From Neolentinus lepideus HHB14362 ss-1 (taxonomy: Eukaryota; Basidiomycota; Agaricomycetes; Gloeophyllales; Gloeophyllaceae): a stretch of 64,000 nucleotides of DNA. Of this stretch, positions 1 to 12,350 are shown piece after piece; positions within the stretch are counted from its first letter, which is position 1; each line of letters opens with the position of its first letter. The position numbers and the translations under genes are program-made. The notes beneath the pieces are model-generated. The model was given only the letters and a program-made list of their open reading frames with translations. It ran no database searches and had not been told where the DNA came from. The DNA is taken from positions 131,781 through 195,780 of the forward strand of contig KV425583.1 of NCBI GenBank assembly GCA_001632425.1, read 5' to 3'.

Positions 1-790
1 CGACGGTGAACGTCACACTCCCGCCGACACCGAAACCGCGGTCATCCCCAGCAGTGAGGATGACTTCCGTGCCGCCGCGGATGGGGGGCGTCCAGTTGAA
101 GCCCCGACCGGTGCCGACGATGTCGCTGGTCGTCCCTAGTGGGATGGCGAAGGACTCGCCGCCCGGGATGACGCCAAAGAAGGCGGGATTTCTGGAGTTT
201 TCGGTGCCGTGTGAGAGTCAGTCGACAGACAAAAGAATCAGAGGCACACACCCTTGAGGATCTCCTTGGTCCCACCATAGCCTTGCTGCCTGACATTGCA
301 CTAGTTGGTTGGGAGGGTCGATCTTGTAGGTCCAGTCAGGTTGCACGTTTGTGCTTGCGTCGTAACAACTTGAATCGCTGCTTTCGAGAACGGTACCTGC
401 TACACTCGTTCCACCCGATCCAAATCCGGAACTATCGCTCATCTGACCGGGGTCATACATTAATCATCCCTCTCGCACCACTACAAACTGCAAACGGCAC
501 AAATCACTCACCACCGCCACAAAATGCGAATTTGTCGGGTACTTGAGCTGGAACGACGTCGAGCTGCCCGTAAAGTTCTGCTGCACAATCCTCCTCGCTT
601 CTATATTATTCGGTAATGGAGATGCGCCATACGGGATGACCAAAAGCGAGTATGGCGGCGAACCCGACCCGCTGATGCTTACGCCAAATGTCTGGCATTG
701 TCGCGGGGTAGAAGTGATGTCGAACGAGTATGCGGCTGCGAGCGAAGGATAGAGGGCGACGAGTACTGGCAGTGCGACAGAGGAGAACAT
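1..790 (-). CDS. Secreted Ser/Thr-rich protein, 3'-truncated by window edge
   Basis: Three exons are visible on the minus strand (about 790-512, 442-252 and 191 to the window edge) and join in frame across GT-AG introns. I start at 788-790 because it gives a classical signal peptide (hydrophobic core VALPVLVALYPSLAAA) directly before the mature YSFDI segment; an in-frame ATG 12 codons upstream is possible. The mature part carries the motif GFGSGGTSV and a segment FFGVIPGGESFAIPLG, the style of a large basidiomycete family of secreted proteins with a beta-sandwich-like N-terminal region, often followed by a Ser/Thr-rich stretch and a membrane segment. That C-terminal part lies outside the window. 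An NFTGS sequon suggests N-glycosylation. No enzymatic motif is seen, so the function is unknown; a cell-surface role is inferred. Confidence 0.75.
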
Positions 791-2888
791 ATTGGTGTCA
801 GGGTACAGAAGGGTTTTCTGCTCCACCTGTTATTGGGACGAGACTCTCCGTACGTTGCATGCACGACAAGAAGGGGTGGTCACGGTAAAACCACTATGGG
901 AATTATGACACTAGACGTGACAGTCACATCCCCAGAGATCCAGGTCTCGTAAATTACTGTCTAGCCTTTAGACACATCTCTTGGAGAAAATGCTGTTTGC
1001 CCAGCAACATGGATCTCTCACATCTTTGAACTTTGGCAGCGTCCATTGACGTTCGACCAAGAGACCTTATGTGGCGAGGGTGAGTTCATACCGACCTACT
1101 CGAGGTTTGGGGTTCATGGGAATCCTCTTTATTGATGCCGCGTGTTGTACCAGATCTAGAAATACCACAGATCGACCGCAGCAGCGAGTGACAGGTCGGA
1201 GGCATTTCTGTACTTCTGAACCTGTACGATCAATCAACACCGTCGTTCACTACGTCCGAAAGCTACATACATGGGACAGCCAGAGTCTCATGTAGGAGAC
1301 CAAGCCTCCAAGGATGGTGTACGCTGCACAGAATCACTATGGTCGAGATGCCAGGAACTCGTCTGCAACAATCGACTTGGGTTCCCGGGCAATCGAGGAG
1401 CCGGCGCGAGAACTTGTGACGACGCAAGAAAATCGGATCACGAACTTCCACGGATGTCTGCCATTGAAATTCTCTGCATCAGCCAATAACTCCGTGAGTC
1501 TACCATACACTGACGATATTTTGGTCTGGTTTCTCACCTGTATGTCATTTATCTTCTGTTAATTATGGAACAGGCTGGCTAGTCATCTCTCTCTCAGAGG
1601 AGGATGTGGTGAGAAATCTCATACACTACCGCACCTCTATTTGATCCGTTCGCACTGGCCGAAACTTTCATCGCAATCCAAGCTCCTACTCCACCCTCTT
1701 ACCCAGATATCTCATGTGTGGCGGGAAAGGCAACCGCTTACATTTATTTCTTCTTCATTACTAGCCAAGGTTGCAACTACGGTTGTTAGCTTGACGCGTT
1801 GAAAAAAGAATGACACGGATTTTTCGTGAGCTGGAGACGCGGTACGAATATCTTGGCTTCGTTAATATTCTTGTCATGACCTCATTATTCGGCCATCCAT
1901 GGCAAACAGGTAATTTGTGATTCTAGGAAAGTATCCACGGACGTGAGTACGATCCGGACGCAAAACGTGGTTTCTTACCCTGTGATCCCTTGACTTGTAG
2001 ATGGAATAGAACAATTGGATCATCCTACCTTTACGCAACCACCATTGCCAGGAACGGTCTTCAGGAAATCCCATGTATTGACGTCGGATTCGATGACATG
2101 GGTTCTGAGACTACATGTCCTTGTTGCGATCCACATCGAGTCACAAAAGGCAGCAAGTTCACCGTCGGCTAGCTACCCTCTACTTAGTCGCATATCGGGG
2201 ATGTGTCACTAGATACAGGAGTGCTATTCCAAGAGGTGACACGGTGAAATCTATGATGAACTTTTTATCAGGAAATGTGTGTAACGTAAGAACATAGCCC
2301 CTGTCTTCCGTCCGAAGCGTCAAAGCACCGACGCACTTTCTGGCCTATCCTGTTGGGCATAAAGTTTGTCGGTATGTCTCTCTCATTGTTTCTTACTGGC
2401 GTGCATTCCGAATGATTACCTTGTTCAGTTACAATAAAACGTTGCCTTCAAAGTCACTTTTGGGGTCCTTTACGAATTCTACTCGTGGACTGGACATAGG
2501 CACTGCTTCGCGGGAGCGCGTCTCCGAGTGACCCGGACACTGCCACAACATAGTCGGGAACGGAGGCTTTCATGCCGCTGGCGCCCACAAGGACCCACAA
2601 CGCGCTGGAATCCTAATTGTTCGGTGTTTTCGAAATTGCAATGGCAGATGCAATATTCGATAGTGTAGAAGGGTTGAAGTCATAAGTGACTGGAGCCGAC
2701 TCCAAAGCCGGTCACATGACTCACGCGGCCGTACAAAACGTCAAGTTCGCGTCCGTTTTCGTTTTCTCCCTCTGTCCTGGTCGACAACGACGCGGCGGCA
2801 ACGACGCAGACATTCTACTCTATACCAAACACTCTAATCTACACTCTATATCACTACTATTACCAGTCTATCTTACTATCATTTCATA
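791..2888. other. Intergenic region, no supported gene
   Basis: About 2.1 kb between the secreted-protein gene and the kinase gene. Open frames here are short, have no initiation context or protein-like composition, and cannot be joined through convincing splice sites. The last ~200 bases (about 2690-2888) are pyrimidine-rich and probably hold the kinase promoter and 5' leader. I see no repeats or RNA genes. Confidence 0.5.
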
Positions 2889-5800
2889 ATGTCTTCTACG
2901 AACCCCCCGAACAGCCCTCCTCGCGCACCCCCCATCAAGTACAGCGCCCCCCTCGGAACACGTTGGCAGAAAGAGAAGGCCGCTGCTGGGCAGAACGCGT
3001 TCGACCTCCCCGACGACCCGAAGTACGTCGGGCCGTGGGTCATTGGCGAGTGCGTCGGCAAGGGCGCGAGCGGGCGCGTCAAAATCGCGAAGCATCGGTG
3101 CTCAGGCCAGCTCGCGGCGGTGAAGATCCTCCCTCTACAGCCCATTGTCAACAGTCGCGCCTCGCTTGCGACGCAGCAGGCCAAGTCGGAGAAGCAGCGC
3201 CTTGGCATCGACAGGGAGATCACGATGATGAAGCTCATGAACCACCCGAACATTATGCGCATATACGATGTCTACGAGGGCGACAAGGAACTGTATCTCA
3301 TCCTAGAGTATGTTGAAGGGGGAGAACTCTTTGACTATCTCGTCAACCACGGGAAACTCCGACCGCTCCAGGCGCTTGCGTACTTCAAGCAGATTGTCTA
3401 TGGTCTCAACTACGCGCATACATTCTCTATTATCCACCGCGACCTCAAGCCGGAGAATATTCTCATCCACTCGTTCAGTCCTCCGCTCATTAAGATTGCT
3501 GACTGGGGTATGGCGGCTTTCGCTCCTCCTGACAGGCAACTGGACACTAGCTGCGGAAGCCCTCATTATGCTAGCCCTGAAATCGTCAATGGACTCAAGT
3601 ACGAAGGGACTGCGACGGACATCTGGAGCTGCGGCGTGATCTTGTTTGCTTTGCTGACTGGTCGGCTTCCCTTCGATGACAAGAACGTGCGGACTCTCTT
3701 GAGCAAGGTTAAGGTTGGAAAATACGAAGTGCCTGCCTATGTTGATCCTCAAGCCAAGGACCTAATCTCTCGGATGTTAGTTGTGGACGTCACCAAGCGT
3801 ATTACAGTAGGTCTCAGCGCAATTCTTTGCAATTATCATTGTTGAACTTTATCATCTAGATGCCTGAAATCCTGGCGCATCCCTGGCTGCAGAACGATAC
3901 TCCAGGAATCACTTATATACCCGCCCCTTCTCTCGCCGAACTCGCGCAGCCTCTTCTCTCGCCGGCCCACATTGATCGGGAGCTCCTCGAGTCTCTGCGT
4001 GTCATCTGGGGCAAAAATGCCGATGTCGAAGTGATCAAGGCCGACCTGCTCAGTGCTCCCGGGTACGGCTCCCTTGCCAAGGCATTCTATTTCCTCATCG
4101 CGCGCCACCGCGAGTGCGCCCTGCAAGAGCGCGGGATACTCATGGACATTCACAATAACAGTACCGAGCAGGATAAGTCGGTCATGAAGCCATACATTGT
4201 GCCGTCGCCTAAGCCCAAGGCATCGCAGGCTCTGGGTGTTGAGAGCATTATCCGTCCACAAAGGTTGAGACCTATACGCATGTCCACGGCACCGCCTGCT
4301 TCTGCCCCTGCTACGTACGAACCACAATCTCTTCCGCCGATGCCAATGCCTGTCTTGTCTCCGCAACGCTTGAAGCCTGCTTCTCCAGCTGGACCAAGAC
4401 CTCGGCCTGTTTCCTCGCCTATGGCTGCTCGCTCTCAGTCTAGCCATGCTGTGGTCCCTGTGCTACCTGTTCCTGGTATCCTCCGCCCGAATATAGAAGC
4501 GCCTCGTATGGTCCGCGGTGCCACAGCTCCTGCTGGATACGCTGACTCTCCGGATGTCTTCATGTCTGCACCTGTCAGCATGCCGCCTGCGCAAATGGCT
4601 TATCATGGTCATAGGTACCACGATTTACCGCTTATGTCTGCTCCTCCGACTCGTCGAGAATTTGTGCATGCCCCTGTGCCACAATACCCTGAGGCTGGGT
4701 CTATGCCTGCGCTCTCTGGCTCTAGTCATCCCGCGGCGGATGTTGACTCTGGTCATGGAGGGATGCAGATGGATATGCAGCACAGGAATATCGACAACGT
4801 TCTTAACCAGGTGAACGGGAATGGTAATGCGCTGGGGCCCAGAGAGAATGATCAAATGTATCATCATCCGTTTATGTACCAGCCGGAGTATGAGCACGCG
4901 GAGTACACGCACCCGTATGCGAGGGCACAAGCGTATGTACCGGAGTCTCCTATCGACCGGGATCAAAGTCGGGGTTGGGTGGTGTCTCCGAGCGAGGCTG
5001 ACGGCGGTGACAAGGAGAATAGGGACAGATATATGTCAAGCAGTCCAATGCAGAATTTGGGGGGACTGGGCTTTGCCAAGGTGAACGCCGGTAACTTTGG
5101 AGGGAAGCATGCTAGTGCGGGGCATATTGCGTTCTCGGCGGAGGTAGGGAAGGAGCGGAGAGAGCGTCGTCATCGTCGTGAGTTTAATCTTCATATCGTG
5201 CATAAGAAGTCACGATTCTTAACCGTTTGTTTATGGTAGCGCCTCCTCTGGACTTCGCGGCGCCGCCCATGAGCAGACGGTCAACCTTCTCATCATCGAC
5301 CAAGGCTTCACCATTGATGTCCCCCAACGCGTCGGCTACGCTCCTTACTTCTCCTGTCGTAGGCGAGTTCAAGGGCTGGTTCTCGAATCTCTTCAGCTGG
5401 AAGCAGAGCTACATTTTGTATTCTATGAGCGACGTATTCACCGCACAGCGCGAAACGATCCGCATCCTCGAGGAGGCCGGAATCTTTGTTATGATGGAGG
5501 ACTCGGAGGGCACTGGCATACTCAAGTGCCGTATGGACGACATCGTCGACCAGATGGGCGTCGTCCTCCAGAAGTCTGTCAGATTCCGCATTGAGTTCTC
5601 CACGATCCAAGGTAACCAAACGAGTTCGGGTGCGAGGTTCCTGCCGCCGCAGGTGCCAGTATCATCGTCAAGGATGAGCTCCCATGCGAGCTCGATGCTG
5701 GCGAAGAATAGCGCGAAGAACCTGGCGGGTATGGGGTACGTGTGCGCCATAGTGCTGATACAGGAGAAGGGCGCGGTGTCGACGTTCAGGCTAGTTTACC

Positions 5801-5898
5801 GGAGGCTCAGGGATCATTGGAGCTTGGAGGGGATCCATTCGCCGACGCTTGGTGGAGGCGCGGTCTTGATGGATGGTGTGCAGAGAGTGATGAACTGA
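2889..5898 (+). CDS. GIN4: Gin4/Hsl1/Nim1-type Ser/Thr protein kinase
   Basis: Three exons (2889-3806, 3860-5177, 5240-5898) give about 964 residues. The CAMKL-type kinase domain has a glycine loop at residues 57-62 (GKGASG), catalytic Lys79, HRDLKPEN from His183, and RITMPEILAHPWL at the end of the C-lobe, where the first intron splits the domain. The metal-binding motif reads DWG (205-207) instead of DFG. A long Pro/Ser/Met-rich linker follows. The last ~200 residues (GWFSNLFSWKQSYILYSM and onward, with RETIRILEEAGIFV) resemble the membrane/phospholipid-binding KA1-like end of Gin4, Hsl1 and Kcc4. Such kinases act at the bud neck or septin sites and couple morphogenesis to Wee1/Cdk1 control. 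Assignment to the subfamily is firm; orthology to one yeast paralogue is not. Confidence 0.9.
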
Positions 5899-6181
5899 GA
5901 GGGTTTCTGCGCGGTTATTCTTTTTTTCAAAGACGCACGCGAGTGCTGTTACTTTAGAGTCACATGTATCCCTAGAAAACATCCTATACTATCTCATCTA
6001 CAACCAAATGTTTGCACCTTCGTCGTGCGAATATGACTAGGTCGGCGTATCGAGCCTACTAACCATCTGGATACTACTGCCAGCTGGGGACACGAACTGA
6101 GTTGCATGTCAGTATATATGCCGTCTTACAGGAATGAGCTCCGACGAATGATCACGCTGAAAGCTTTATGATAGGCATAAC
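5899..6181. other. 3' flank of the kinase gene
   Basis: Short spacer between the kinase stop codon and the decayed repeat-family segment that follows. No gene or RNA is recognised. It probably holds the kinase 3' UTR. Confidence 0.4.
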
Positions 6182-7250
6182 TCACTTCAGAGGGGTGCAT
6201 AAAAAGGGATAAATCAGGCTGTATACTACAAGAACGGCATAGACTGGGCAGCTAAACTCTACACTAGAACTAATAGATAATAAAAAGATAAACCTCCAAT
6301 CCCATCCACTAACCACTTGCTGGTGACGAATGACTTGAACTCCTTGATGAAAATCCTGGCGGAAGGAAACGGTGCCTTCTGAAGCAGCGATGTCGATGTC
6401 GTTCAACTCCAAACGGGCTAGGAGTGTTTTCCCGCTGTTCCATATACCGCGAACACTGAAGGTGGTGGGACTCGCAGCCGACGACGGAAGATCAGTATGA
6501 TCGCAAACAGCTGTCCGCTTACCACAACACTGGTGCGCAGTAACAGCGTCCTCTCGCCTCACAGACAGCACGGACTCGTCCAGCGCATTGGCAGGCTATT
6601 TAGGGCAGAGGGGGCTAGGACATTCGAGAGGATCGATCGCCAGTCTACAGAGGGGATAGAAATTTTTTAGTTGTGACGTGGCTCTGTGGACGAGGTTTAT
6701 CAGCATGCTGTAATGGCTAGCGGCAAGATACGCTCACCTTTGCGATTTAAGGCACGCACGGTAAACATGTTGGGACAAATTACACTGGCCACACCAACCT
6801 ACGGAGTTGCAGAGGGCGACGCCAGGACCGTAGTCCGTCGCCCTCCACAACTCCAGAGAGGTTATGTTAGTATGGCTGTGTTGATGACAGTGCGAACAGA
6901 CTTACCGTCCTTAGCAACAATGACCATATCATCGTCCCAAATCTGCCATCGCAGTGCCATTTCTGTGGGTAACATCCAGGTCAGCTTCCGTGATTAGAAA
7001 GACTAGAAAGCACAGCATACGTTGTCACAGGCCTTTAGTCACTAGAGGGAGCACCCTCTATGCCGGCCGTATCCTACTGGAACATCCCGTGCCCCCAATC
7101 CGATATGTTCGTCGGAGCCCAGCCCGCCGCGCCTTTCGAGCCGCACTATCAAAGAGAACAGGATCAACCGTCACATGGCCCCAGCGTCGCCTCGGCGTGC
7201 ACAACTGCTCTTGAATGATCCTAGATGGAGGTGTCGGCGCACGAGATGAG
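6182..7250 (-). CDS. Downstream exons of repeat-family copy A (uncertain)
   Basis: On the minus strand several coding-looking pieces line up with pieces of copy C in the same order. At 6182-6571 there is a segment FRQDFHQGVQVIRHQQ followed by a hydrophobic stretch PVYAVLVVYSLIYPFL and a stop. Copy C (28555-28760, plus strand) carries the same stretch as PVYVVLVMYSLNYFF, so the protein reading is preserved although the DNA has diverged. Around 6910-6975 a piece MALRWQIWDDDMVIVAKD is followed by a good donor. A piece near 6720-6770 (NMFTVRAL) matches NMLALPVL in copy C. Whether these are 3' exons of the 7910-10052 gene or a separate neighbour is unclear. Function is unknown; a C-terminal membrane segment is likely. 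Confidence 0.4.
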
Positions 7251-7909
7251 CATAGTGAGATATCGTCCGGTAAGGAATCGGGGAGTCGATGAACGAGGTT
7301 ACGACAGGTCGCAGTCGCAGAAAGGTGGTGGTCCCTGAGACAGAATCATGGATCAGCTCACGTGATTGACGGAATAGAAATCGTGCTACATACATGTGAA
7401 CGTAAGGACCGTACTGGTGCAAGACCGTTCGTTCTGCGTGTTGGACGGAGAAAGTCGTTGTCGAAAAGTGAGCCTATGAGCTAGAGGTTCGGTCAGGCTG
7501 CGACAGCAGGCGGAAAGCGGGGTCCTAGAAACAACACACGAGTTAGCTTGCCGCTGGAATTCGTAGAGATATAGGACGACGTACCATCGGAACGGAAGGA
7601 CCCAGCTTGGGATGGGAGAGGAGTGGAGAAGAAAAAAGGAACTACGTAACTACTACTACCCACAAAACCAAAGAGAAAATAAAAAGAAAGATTCAATGTA
7701 CTAGAATAAATATATCTTGAGACAAACGAAACCACATCCATCACCGACTCTCAACCACTATACCACAATAAGACGTGGCTGCCTCGATCAGTAACCGCCC
7801 ATGACATGCGACGGGTTAAAGCCTGTCATATCGTAGATGAGCCTCACATCTCTAAAGAACTTATAAACCAATCCACTCACCGCAAGCATACAGCACGCGA
7901 GCCTAAACA

Positions 7910-10052
7910 TTACTCGTCGCCATCCGGCCCAAACTCTGCTGCCTCGATCGCAGCATCAAACCGTCTGCCGTCTTCCTCCGCTGTCTCTGCCCATTGGCGC
8001 TGGACATCGGTCTCGTACTCGCCATCCCCAAACATGTCATCAGGGTCGGTCTCGTCCGAGCCGCACTCTTCTTCCGGCTCAACAGGTGCTACGTAATCAA
8101 CCTGTTGTTGTGACGACTCAACAGAGTTAGGAGTACTGTCCCAGTTGAAGCCCGAAGGGTCGCCGCCGCCAAAGAATCTCGCCCAAGTGCTATAGGGAGT
8201 ATCACCGGACTCGAGCTGGCCTCCCGCGGGAGACTGCGCAGCCAAAATGTCGCGTTCATCCGTGGCAAGATCGTACCATTGAGAACCAAACGAGCCGGTA
8301 ATCCCAAGGCCATTCCCGGAGAAAGGACAAGAAGCGGATGACGACGAACCAGCTTCAGGGACAGTGACAAAGTCCCCCCAATTCTCCTTGTCCGTGGCAC
8401 AGTCATATCGCATTTGCACCAGCTCTCGGTCGGCCCCTGCTTCCACAAGAGCACAGATCATCTCATCATGGAACAGCTTGATATCACAACATGAGTCGGC
8501 GATGTATGCTTCACGCCTCTTCAACGTCTTGGAATCGATACCACGGGTCCAGTTTTCAGCGCGCTTGCTGAACCTCTCTGAAAAGTAGACATCCTTGCCG
8601 ATCTTGCCCATTAGCCGGTCCCGGACCATCGCGAGGTCTCCATGTAAGGCCAACCGGAGTAGGTGCTTCGGTAGATTGTCTCGAATGATCGTCATGGCAT
8701 CGGCGTCCTTGTTGGATGCTGGCCTGCGCTCTTTCGGTGGCCTGGAGTAAGGCGCAGACTGCTTGGCCTTAACGCGGGAGTCCTTGAGAGCTGATCTTGA
8801 CGACCCCGACTGTCGGCGACTTGATATGCGATGCGATGCAGCCTCGACGAAGGACGGGATGTCGGACCCCAACGCTACGCTGGACGCAGTGATGCCAGAG
8901 ATGTCGACGTGATCCAAAGGACTAGCGGCAGCTGAAGACATAGAACTCGATGACCCATGGAAGCCCGGCTCAGAGGATGACGAGAGACTAGTAGCGACAT
9001 CTTCCTTCAACAGACCTTGACCTTTCTCGAGAACTGTCATATCTGCGGCTTCAACCACAGTCGAAGCGTCGGACAACCACGAGGTTTCTCCAGCGGCGGA
9101 AGGACCACCTGCAATGGTGCACAGGGCGAACCTAGACACGAGATACGCTATGGTGGGGTCGTTCATGTCAACGTCAACAAACGCCTAACGTCTACTCAGT
9201 CCCAAGCGCATACGACACTGAACATCGAGCGACCCACCGGTTCGACATCTGTGAGATCTGTATCTTCCTCTTTTGCGCATGGATCGTCAACTGGCGTGTC
9301 CTCGCCACAGCTTCTGACTAGATCCATCCAACGGTGACTGAAGCGATGCTAATGATGTCTGCTCAGCGCCAACCGCACCTTGCACAGAACACAGAACAAC
9401 TCACCGGCTCAACATCCGTAGACTCAGTCGCCTCCTTTTCCTCCGTCTTCTTGCGCTGACACCACCTGGAACGATCAGGGCCGCCGTCACCGGCGACCTT
9501 CGGGAAGTGCTCGAAGTCGCGGAGGCTGACGCCTCGCTTCCGTTTCCGAGAACCAGAGGTGGCGGAAGGATCGTCGTACTGTGCCAAGTGCTCGTTCTCT
9601 CGCTTGCGACGAGTCCATCGGATGATGTTGACAGTGTCCAGCGCATGTTTCCGTGGTTGGTGTCGGCGGAAGCGTTCAATGGCGGGAAGCGCCTTCTTGA
9701 ACCGCATCTTGAAGGAATGCCGGGGTTCACCTAGTAGGCGTTTGACTCGTCTTGGGTGAGGGATAGGACGACGACGGCAAGGAGGAGGGGGAAAAGATGG
9801 AGGGGGAGGGGGAGTGGAAATGGAAGGCCAGTATCGCCAGAGGAGCGGCGCGAACCTGGCCATGGCAACCTGCTCTGCATTTGGCAGAGGAGGCTGAAGA
9901 GCGTGGAATGGAATCGCTGAGTAGGAGATTATACCAGAAGGCATCATGCTCGAAAAGCTTGTATACATTGCGTAATAAGCTGAAGAAAGAGAGACACACC
10001 GCGCGAGCGAGGTTAAACTCGGGATTGGAATTGTGACGGGGTGCGCGTGCAC
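7910..10052 (-). CDS. Unrecognised repeat-family protein, copy A (best preserved)
   Basis: Main exon 7910-9184 is open for more than 400 codons. Upstream coding lies at about 9238-9313 and 9406-10052, with GT-AG splice sites between them; the exact phase of the 9314-9405 junction is uncertain. The N-terminal part has short hydrophobic runs and the motif YSAIPFHALQPPL. It is followed by a Pro-rich stretch, then a very basic helix-like region (MRFKKALPAIERFRRHQ, KRKRG). The C-terminal half is Ser-rich, then acidic, with a middle block (LPKHLLRLALHGDLAMVRD, KLFHDEMICALVEAGADREL) that may be helical. The YSAIPFH block is preserved at amino-acid level in copies B and C (SYATIPFHHLQPPL, YYTAIPSHYVQPSL), so it is truly coding. 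No known domain is recognised. A basic, acidic-tailed protein could be nuclear, but that is inference. Confidence 0.6.
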
Positions 10053-10500
10053 CCTTCACGGCTGACACTTGCCCGCCTCCCGGTACCCCGTCGTACTCAC
10101 TCAGTGGCTGACATCCTGGTGGCTGACATCCTGGTGGGTGCTTTCCACGTATGGATATCGGATGCTGTGTGGAAATGTGGAGGTGAGCTGTCGTCAGGAG
10201 GACCAGAGCGATGGAAACAACATACCAAATACTGCGACCTGGATCAGGGAAGCGTACAGCAGCCATGACCCGGGGCCCTTTCAGGACTCAGCAAGGTTAC
10301 ACGCATCGAGACAGAGAATCAGTTTGAGACATATGAGATGGCGATAAAGGTCAGGACAGTTGGCTCTTTGCCTTGTTCACAGCGACGAGGCTAGACAGCC
10401 GTGGGTATTCCACGTCTGTTCAGCCTCGTACGGTGGAATGTATCTATTGCGGTTGATAGTTTCCCTGCCTGCCAAGCCTTGAATATATGAGCGCTTTAAC
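10053..10500 (-). other. 5' part of copy A, homologous to 21078-21220 and 26540-26670
   Basis: The DNA here matches, in degraded form, the 5' ends of copies B and C (the minus-strand stretch around 10330 corresponds to TTTACCGCTATCAC in copy C). Possible upstream exons of copy A lie here, including an open frame ending near 10266 with a hydrophobic run SIWYVVSIALVLLT, but no start codon can be chosen. Confidence 0.4.
10102..10136. repeat. Tandem duplication of about 15 bp
   Basis: The unit TGGCTGACATCCTGG occurs twice in direct succession, followed by a partial third unit. It lies within the 5' part of copy A and is not seen in copies B or C. Confidence 0.85.
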
Positions 10501-11747
10501 GGAGCACTCCCCGAGAGGTGGAATCCAAGTCTGGGCGTGCAGGATCGGATAATGCCCATACTGTGAATGCGACGAGACAGGGGCACCGCTGTGCCAGTAC
10601 AATCAAGCAGCGACAGAAAAAAGAAAGGTATACTTTAAGGGACATATCGGAGAAATAGAAAGTGTGTGTATGTATGTAGTGAGTCCGTTACAAAGTAAGA
10701 AACGCACCATTGACATTGTGGCAGGGTCTGCTTCCAAAAAATTGTGTAGAAGTGAGCCATGTGGCAGGATCTCTGCCTCCAGAGCCTGAACAAATATCAT
10801 CCGAGTCATCGAAGACGCATCTACTCAACGTTTCCGAGCACGCCTAGGCCACGGCAGAGTTGGGAAAAGTCGAAGTCCAGGACGCGTCACCCACCCCCCC
10901 TCTCCCAGTATGCATTTACGCTGCATGTATCTGTCCGAAAAGCACGTTAGCCCAGACGACACAACAGAAAACTTGCACATCGTCGATACAAAGTATGCCG
11001 CCATCAGTGCATTCCACTGTGACTTCACGGACTTACGGTACCAGCATTGGAAGTGTTTCGATCACCCATATTGAAGTAAACGAGCTGCAAATATACCGTT
11101 CCAACTCTTCGTACTCCAGATACTCCAGAATGAAGGCCATGGAGGACTCGAGAGTGTACTGAAAGCATTGAATTTGCAAAAGGCGAATTCATGAAATCAT
11201 GGCTATGTGCCGGCGGGGCTGTCACAACACCACCGGTAAGTGCCGTAGCTATGCAGGCCACTCGGAACGACAAGCAGCCTCAATAAGTATTTGCTATCAA
11301 AGTCACATCCAATGCATGCCCACGAACAACAGAAGGTCCAAGTTCGGAAGCATTTGGTGCCTCAGGCTTGAGGTGTTTGTAGGCCCCAAATTCTCGAGGA
11401 CGATCCGCACACTCCATGGGTCTGGCTCTGCATTTGCCTCAGTAGAGGCGTCACAGAGATTCAATGGAAAATAAGGGAGAGGTCGGAGCATGAAATTATT
11501 AAAATGAATCACTGTGATTCGAAATACGAGGTACTGGCGGGCTCCACTGGCATGAGTCTGTCCCTTTAGAATGGGGGGGTGGGACGATGCTGCGAAGTCG
11601 GGGGACACTGGATGCAGCTTCGTCAGACGCCGTTAACTAAGTCTGCAGAAGAAAACATGTCATAGTGGGGGTGCAGAACTGTCATAGTAACACATATGCT
11701 GTATGCCGTAGGATGTAAAGGAAATGGAACAGATGACAGCAAATAAC
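10501..11747. other. No supported gene
   Basis: About 1.2 kb. Minus-strand frames at 11025-11273 and 11303-11608 are open and have partly protein-like composition, but neither start context nor splice sites combine them into a convincing model. The stretch next to 11748 probably holds the 3' UTR of the ribosomal protein gene. Confidence 0.4.
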
Positions 11748-12350
11748 TCATGCAATCAACTTGACAACACCGCCAGCCTCCTTGATTTTGCGTCTGCAGC
11801 AACCGAGATTAATACGACACACCAGGAAATCAGACGAAACCCCACGTACTCTGCGATGGCAGAAACAAACCGTGCCTTGACGATGAAGGGGAGTTTGGGA
11901 ATCCTGACTTCTCTGAGTCTGGATGGCCATAGGCAAACAGAAGTCCAACTCACTGTCCATTACCCAACACCTTACCGTACCCATGGCGCAGCGTGTCGAT
12001 AACAGGAACAACCTCCGAGTCCTCCGTAAGACCCTCCTTCTCCTCGTCCGGCACAAGAGTCCATAGCTTGTCGACGTTGATGATCGGGCGCCATTGTGTG
12101 TTGCGCGTCAGGTGGAAGCGGCGCATACCAACCTTACCGAAGTAACCGGGATGGTACTTATCGAAGTTTGTTCTGTTTACATATTAAGTTTCCCCTCTGT
12201 GAATCAGAACGAAGTCTGCACGCACCGGTGCTGGTGCAAACCACCAGCGAGACCGCGACCACCTGGGTGCTTGCGGTGCTTGCCCACACGTCCATGACCG
12301 GCGGAGACGTGACCGCGGTGCTTGCGAGTGTTTGAGAACCGAGTGGGCAT
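11748..12350 (-). CDS. RPL28: 60S ribosomal protein uL15 (L28 in yeast, L27a in animals)
   Basis: Four exons: 12350-12226, 12172-11954, 11903-11850 and 11793-11748. They sum to 147 codons plus stop, the usual length of the family. The N-terminus [20 protein letters not shown], the Gly-rich [14 protein letters not shown] segment, [16 protein letters not shown], and the C-terminus [20 protein letters not shown] are all diagnostic of eukaryotic uL15, a structural protein of the large ribosomal subunit. All three introns are 46-60 nt and have GT-AG ends. I see no frameshift or internal stop. It is divergent from RPB11; the 0.7 kb between them should contain the promoters of two growth-related genes. 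Confidence 0.96.

Noticed and set aside
11025..11608. Two minus-strand frames downstream of RPL28
   Set aside because: Hydrophobic stretches suggested a membrane protein, but the pieces do not join in phase and no known pattern appears.
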